A stretch of 64,000 bases of DNA from contig NZ_NGFO01000009.1 in the NCBI RefSeq assembly GCF_002149015.1, positions 118,492-182,491 on the forward strand, given 5' to 3'. Of the stretch, positions 59,744-64,000 are shown piece after piece. The position numbers and the translations under genes are program-made. Origin of the DNA: Gordonia lacunae. Its GTDB lineage: Bacteria; Actinomycetota; Actinomycetes; Mycobacteriales; Mycobacteriaceae. The notes under the pieces are model-generated. The model did no database searches and was not told the origin of the DNA. It was given only the letters and a program-made list of their open reading frames with translations. Each line of letters begins with the position of its first letter. Within the stretch, counting starts at the first letter, position 1.

Positions 59744-62700
59744 GTGACCGTCCCCGCCCCGACTCGCTCTGTCGTGTCCCGATCGGTGATGTCGCTCTGC
59801 GCCTATTGCGGTGTCGGCTGCGGCATGGAGATGAAGCTCGACGACGACTCCTACCGGGTCACCAAGACGATCGGTCGATCCGATCATCCGACGAATTTCG
59901 GCCGCCTGTGCACCAAGGGGTCGACGACCGCGGACATGCTCGCCGCCGGCGGGCGCCTGTCGACTCCCCTCGTCCGGGACGACCGCGGCGGTCAGCTCCG
60001 GCCCGCCGAACTCGACGCCGTCGTCACCGACACCGCTCGCCGCCTGCGCGCCGTCGTCGATGAGCACGGACCCGACGCGGTGGCCCTCTACGTGTCGGGC
60101 CAGATGTCGCTCGAGGCGCAGTACCTGGCGAACAAACTGGCCAAGGGATTCCTGCGCACCAACCAGATCGAATCGAACTCGCGGCTCTGCATGGCCAGCG
60201 CCGGAACCGGATACAAGCTGTCGCTGGGCTCCGACGGACCGCCCGGGTCGTATCAGGACTTCGACCACGCCGACGTCTTCCTCGTCATCGGCGCCAACAT
60301 GGCCGACTGCCACCCGATCCTGTTCCTGCGCATGATGGACCGGGTCAAGGCCGGGGCAAAGCTGATCGTCGTCGACCCGCGACGAACGGCGACCGCGGAC
60401 AAAGCCGACCTGTTCCTGCAGATCCGGTCCGGGACCGACCTCGCCTTCCTCAACGGTCTGCTCCACCTGCTCATCGAGAACGGCCATACCGACGGGGAAT
60501 TCATCGAGTCGTTCACCGACGGATTCGACCAGATCCCCGAGTTCGCCGCCCAGTACCCGCCGGACGTCGTCGAATCGATCACCGGGATCGCGGCAGCGGA
60601 CCTGCGGGCCGCCGCCGAGCTCATCGGGAACGCACCCAACTGGATGAGTTGCTGGACGATGGGTCTCAACCAGTCCACACACGGGACGTGGAACACCAAC
60701 GCGCTCACCAACCTCCACCTCGCCACCGGTGCGATCTGCCGACTCGGCAGCGGGCCGTTCTCCCTCACCGGGCAGCCGAATGCCATGGGCGGCCGCGAAA
60801 TGGGTTACATGGGTCCGGGCCTGCCCGGCCAGCGCGCCGTGGTGTCCGCGGCCGATCGGGAATTCGTCGAGAACATCTGGGGCATCCCCGCCGGGACGCT
60901 ACGCTCCGACGTCGGGGCCGGGACCATCGACATGTTCCGGCGCATGGCCGACGGGGAGATCAAGGCGTGCTGGATCATCTGCACCAATCCCGTTGCCTCG
61001 GTGGCCAATCGCAAGACCGTCATCGAGGGACTCGAACGCGCCGAGCTCGTGATCACCCAGGACACCTTCGTCGAGACCGAGACCAACCAGTACGCCGATG
61101 TCGTCCTGCCCGCGACGTTGTGGTCGGAGTCGACCGGCGTCATGGTCAATTCCGAGCGCAACCTCACCCTGTTCGAACCCGCGCTCGACGCACCCGGACA
61201 GGCGATCCCGGACTGGCAGATCATCGCGCGGGTCGCCACCGAGATGGGGTTCGCCGACGCCTTCGACTATTCGAGCGCCGAGGAGGTGTTCGAGGAGATC
61301 AAGCGGTTCGCGAACCCCGACACCGGTTACGACCTGCGCGGGGTGACCTATGACCGACTCCGCCGGTCCCCGATGCAGTGGCCGTGTCCACCGGTCTCCG
61401 ACGACGACGCCGACCCGGCCGACACCGGTGCCCGCAACCCGATCCGGTATCTCAACGACGGTCGCAGCCAAACCCTGCACCGCCTCGACGACGGATCGAC
61501 ACCGCGGCTGGCCTTTGCCACCGCCACCCGCCGCGCGCAGTTCTTCGCACGTCCGCACCTCGACGCGGCCGAGATGCCCGACGACGACTATCCGTTCCTG
61601 CTCAACACGGGCCGGTTGCCGCACCAGTGGCACACCATGACGAAGACCGGGCGGGTGGCCAAGCTCAACAAGCTGAACCCGGAGCCCTTCGTCGAGATAC
61701 ACCCGGACGACGCCGCCCGGTTGAGCATCACCGGCGCAGACAAGGTCGAGGTCGCGTCGCGGCGGGGCCGGGCCGTGTTGCCCGCACGGATCTCCGATCG
61801 CGTCCGGCCCGGCAACTGTTTTGTGCCGTTCCACTGGAACGACGTCTTCGGCGAGCACCTCGCGATCAACGCCGTCACGTCCGACGCGGTGGACCCGCTC
61901 TCGCAGCAGCCGGAGCTGAAGGTGTGTGCGGTGACCCTGATCCGGGTGCCGGGTGCGCGCGGCGACGCCGACGGCACGCCGGTCGTCGCCGCGGGGTCGA
62001 CGAGACTCACCGAAGCACTGGGGGTTTCCGACGTCACACCACCCCCGATGACGGCAACCGAACGCCTGTATCTGGCCGGGCTGGCGGCCGGGGTGGGTGC
62101 ATCGCCCGCGGGCAGTCCGGTCCTTCCGGCCGATGCGCCGCTGGGCGACGAACTCCGCACCTGGGTGTCGGGCGTGCTCGCCGGCCTGTATTCCCGGGGC
62201 GCGAAGGAGCCTGATGCGGGTGCGCCCCAGGACAATCCGTCGGCGGCGGCGCCGGACACCGACACCGTGACCGTGCTGTGGGCGTCGCAGATGGGCAATG
62301 CCGAAGAGCTCGCCGTCGAGACGGCGGAGCGGGTGAAGGCCAGTGGCCGCCGGGTGGACGCCCGATCCATGGACGACGTCGAGGTCGGTGACCTGAAGGG
62401 CACCGCCCTGTTCGTCACCTCGACCACCGGAGACGGCGACCCACCGGACAACGGCACATCCTTCTGGGATGCACTGAACTCCGACGACGCTCCCGACCTG
62501 ACCGGGGTCGACTACGCGGTGCTGGCGCTCGGCGACTCCAACTACGACGACTTCTGCGGACACGGACGCAAACTCGACACCCGCATCGGCGAACTGGGAG
62601 GGCGCCGCCTGCTCGACCGTGTCGACTGCGAACCCGACTTCGAGGAGACGGCGGGCGGCTGGCTCTCCGAGGTCATCCGGGCGATCAGCATGTCGAACCG

Positions 62701-63904
62701 GGCGCCCGCCTCGGGGGTGGACGGCGACCGGGTGACCGTGGTCAGCGAACCGGCCGACTCCGCAGCGGCACCGTCGGTGCGTTCCGCGCCGGCATACTCG
62801 CGCAAGAAGCCCCTGCTCACCTCGCTCATACGAAACGTCGAGCTCAATTCCGCGGGGTCCGGGAAGGACGTGCGGAACTTCGGCTTTCACCTCCCCGCGG
62901 ACACCCTCTCCTATCGGGCCGGTGACGCGCTGGGGGTGTGGCCACACAACGATCCGGCACTCGTCGGGGAATTCCTCGAGCGCACCGGTCTCGACGCCGG
63001 CACATCGGTGACCGTGGCGGGCGAGGACCTCCCGCTGCACGCAGCCTTGCGCGAGCGGATCGAGTTCGCCCGTGTGACACCCGATCTCGTCCGTTTCATC
63101 GCCGACCGTGCCGGATCCGCCGACCTCAAGAACCTCATCGCGGCCGGGAACAAACAGCAGTTCACCACGTGGGCGTGGGGACGGCAGTCGGTGGACATCC
63201 TGGCCGAACACCCCGTCGCCGCCGACGTCGAGGACTGGATGCAGGTACTCAAACCGATGGTGCCGCGATCGTATTCGATCTCGTCGAGCCCGCTGGAGAG
63301 TCCCGACGAAGTCCAGCTGACGGTGTCGGCGGTGCGCTACAACCTGTTCGGGACACCCCGAGGCGGCGTCTGCTCGACTTTTCTGGCCGACCGTGCCGAC
63401 GACGAGATCGGCGTCTTCGTCACCTCCACCAGCCACTTCCGTCCGCCGGCCGATCCCGACACCCCGATGATCATGATCGGTCCCGGTACCGGTATCGCCC
63501 CGTTCCGCGGGTTCTTGCGCGAACGTGAGGCGTTGGGACACAACGGCAAGAACTGGCTGTTCTTCGGCGAGCAGTACTCGGCCACCGACTTCTACTACCG
63601 CGACGAGCTGACCACCATGCTCGGCGACGGACTGTTGACCCGACTCGACGTCGCGTTCTCACGCGACCAGGACCGCAAGATCTACGTTCAGGACAGGATG
63701 CGCGAGCACGGCGAAGAGCTCTATCAGTGGTTGCACGACGGCGCCCACGTATACGTCTGCGGCGACGCGACACGGATGGCCAAGGATGTCGATGCGACAC
63801 TGAAAGGCATTGTCGCGCAGCATGGCCGGCGCTCCCCCGCCAGCGCCGAGTCGTACGTCAAGGCACTCGCGGCCGACAAGCGGTATGTGCGGGACGTGTA
63901 CTGA
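59744..63904 (+). CDS. nitrate reductase-flavoprotein reductase fusion
   Basis: The product has 1386 residues. Residues 1 to about 760 form an assimilatory nitrate reductase: a [4Fe-4S] motif in CAYCGVGC plus GRLCTKG and a molybdopterin domain with PNWMSCWTMGLNQSTHGTWN and GRLPHQWHTMTKTGR. Residues about 842-990 form a flavodoxin-like FMN domain (VLWASQMGNAEELAVE). The last 370 form a CysJ-like FAD/NADP domain (YSISSSP, GPGTGIAPFRGFLRER, ending YVRDVY). Electrons would go from NADPH through FAD, FMN and Fe-S to the Mo centre to reduce nitrate to nitrite in one chain. GTG 59744 has GAGG 9 nt upstream. It is divergent from mprA. Confidence 0.92.
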   Translation: MTVPAPTRSVVSRSVMSLCAYCGVGCGMEMKLDDDSYRVTKTIGRSDHPTNFGRLCTKGSTTADMLAAGGRLSTPLVRDDRGGQLRPAELDAVVTDTARRLRAVVDEHGPDAVALYVSGQMSLEAQYLANKLAKGFLRTNQIESNSRLCMASAGTGYKLSLGSDGPPGSYQDFDHADVFLVIGANMADCHPILFLRMMDRVKAGAKLIVVDPRRTATADKADLFLQIRSGTDLAFLNGLLHLLIENGHTDGEFIESFTDGFDQIPEFAAQYPPDVVESITGIAAADLRAAAELIGNAPNWMSCWTMGLNQSTHGTWNTNALTNLHLATGAICRLGSGPFSLTGQPNAMGGREMGYMGPGLPGQRAVVSAADREFVENIWGIPAGTLRSDVGAGTIDMFRRMADGEIKACWIICTNPVASVANRKTVIEGLERAELVITQDTFVETETNQYADVVLPATLWSESTGVMVNSERNLTLFEPALDAPGQAIPDWQIIARVATEMGFADAFDYSSAEEVFEEIKRFANPDTGYDLRGVTYDRLRRSPMQWPCPPVSDDDADPADTGARNPIRYLNDGRSQTLHRLDDGSTPRLAFATATRRAQFFARPHLDAAEMPDDDYPFLLNTGRLPHQWHTMTKTGRVAKLNKLNPEPFVEIHPDDAARLSITGADKVEVASRRGRAVLPARISDRVRPGNCFVPFHWNDVFGEHLAINAVTSDAVDPLSQQPELKVCAVTLIRVPGARGDADGTPVVAAGSTRLTEALGVSDVTPPPMTATERLYLAGLAAGVGASPAGSPVLPADAPLGDELRTWVSGVLAGLYSRGAKEPDAGAPQDNPSAAAPDTDTVTVLWASQMGNAEELAVETAERVKASGRRVDARSMDDVEVGDLKGTALFVTSTTGDGDPPDNGTSFWDALNSDDAPDLTGVDYAVLALGDSNYDDFCGHGRKLDTRIGELGGRRLLDRVDCEPDFEETAGGWLSEVIRAISMSNRAPASGVDGDRVTVVSEPADSAAAPSVRSAPAYSRKKPLLTSLIRNVELNSAGSGKDVRNFGFHLPADTLSYRAGDALGVWPHNDPALVGEFLERTGLDAGTSVTVAGEDLPLHAALRERIEFARVTPDLVRFIADRAGSADLKNLIAAGNKQQFTTWAWGRQSVDILAEHPVAADVEDWMQVLKPMVPRSYSISSSPLESPDEVQLTVSAVRYNLFGTPRGGVCSTFLADRADDEIGVFVTSTSHFRPPADPDTPMIMIGPGTGIAPFRGFLREREALGHNGKNWLFFGEQYSATDFYYRDELTTMLGDGLLTRLDVAFSRDQDRKIYVQDRMREHGEELYQWLHDGAHVYVCGDATRMAKDVDATLKGIVAQHGRRSPASAESYVKALAADKRYVRDVY

Positions 63905-63911
63905 TTCGCCA

Positions 63912-63957
63912 TGCTCCCTGAGGTGCGAGGAGCTCGCGGAGGGCCGTCACGAAGGGT
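63912..63957 (+). repeat. partial copy of the dispersed hairpin repeat
   Basis: CTCCCTGAGGTGCGAGGAGC followed by GTCACGAAGGGTT matches the left half of the 43.8-kb element. The right half may lie past the window or be missing. It follows the nitrate reductase stop. Confidence 0.65.
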
Positions 63958-64000
63958 TCTCGCAACCCACATCCACACCCCACCACCCCGCACAATGCCC

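Noticed and set aside
60899..63541. An 880-residue open frame on the minus strand
   Set aside because: It is antisense to the nitrate reductase fusion and shows no domains.

Overview
The window looks like a chromosomal segment of a high-GC, mycolic-acid-containing actinomycete (order Mycobacteriales). Gordonia or a close relative fits best. The evidence is two MspA-type porin genes, an antigen-85-like mycolyltransferase, the mprA-mprB-pepD-moaB2 block, and a galU-glp-rimJ-glpR neighbourhood that parallels Rv0981-Rv0996 of Mycobacterium tuberculosis. The genus is an inference from gene content, not from a marker gene.

Positions 1-3.9 kb hold an MFS transporter cut by the window edge, a patatin-like phospholipase, SoxR, a tandem universal stress protein and a small membrane protein. 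Positions 3.9-12 kb hold an unusual minus-strand operon in the order flavoprotein, membrane protein, zinc-ribbon/FHA protein, CPA2 antiporter and pseudokinase. Its genes are joined by 1-nt gaps or 4-nt overlaps, and a second, apparently frameshifted pseudokinase gene converges on it. Positions 12.3-15 kb pair an AurF-type diiron oxygenase with a ferredoxin-fused NADP reductase. Positions 15-26 kb are ordinary: an EamA transporter, a DinB/MDMPI-like protein, a DEAD-box helicase, a cupin regulator divergent from azlCD, a secreted GH1-type glycosidase with a secreted lipase, and small membrane or lipoproteins.

Positions 27-30 kb look like a decayed integrative element. A dead tyrosine-recombinase remnant and gene fragments lie next to a tRNA-Ala(CGC) gene, and an att-like repeat containing the tRNA 3' end and terminator occurs at both sides. 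Positions 31-38.5 kb carry glpR, a SIMPL protein, an ankyrin lipoprotein, rimJ, glp (moeA-like), galU, a 5-formyl-THF cyclo-ligase and ruc. The ruc gene has a near-perfect CIRCE (HrcA) operator. An AGCS symporter, NhaA, a SAF-domain protein and MscL follow.

Positions 44.8-54.1 kb are the most interesting part, lying between mscL and moaB2, which are neighbours in M. tuberculosis. Four genes encode 27-33-residue acidic peptides, each with a strong ribosome binding site and each with a side-chain net charge of -6. They are followed by a heterodimeric ABC exporter with one degenerate ATP site, a secreted mycolyltransferase, a third ABC exporter and two tandem MspA porins. I propose that this is a mycomembrane peptide system analogous to corynebacterial PorA/PorH. 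Positions 54.5-59.5 kb hold a small acidic protein, moaB2, pepD, mprB and mprA. Positions 59.7-63.9 kb encode a single-chain assimilatory nitrate reductase fused to a CysJ-like flavoprotein reductase. A dispersed intergenic hairpin repeat family occurs near 17.5, 43.8 and 63.9 kb.
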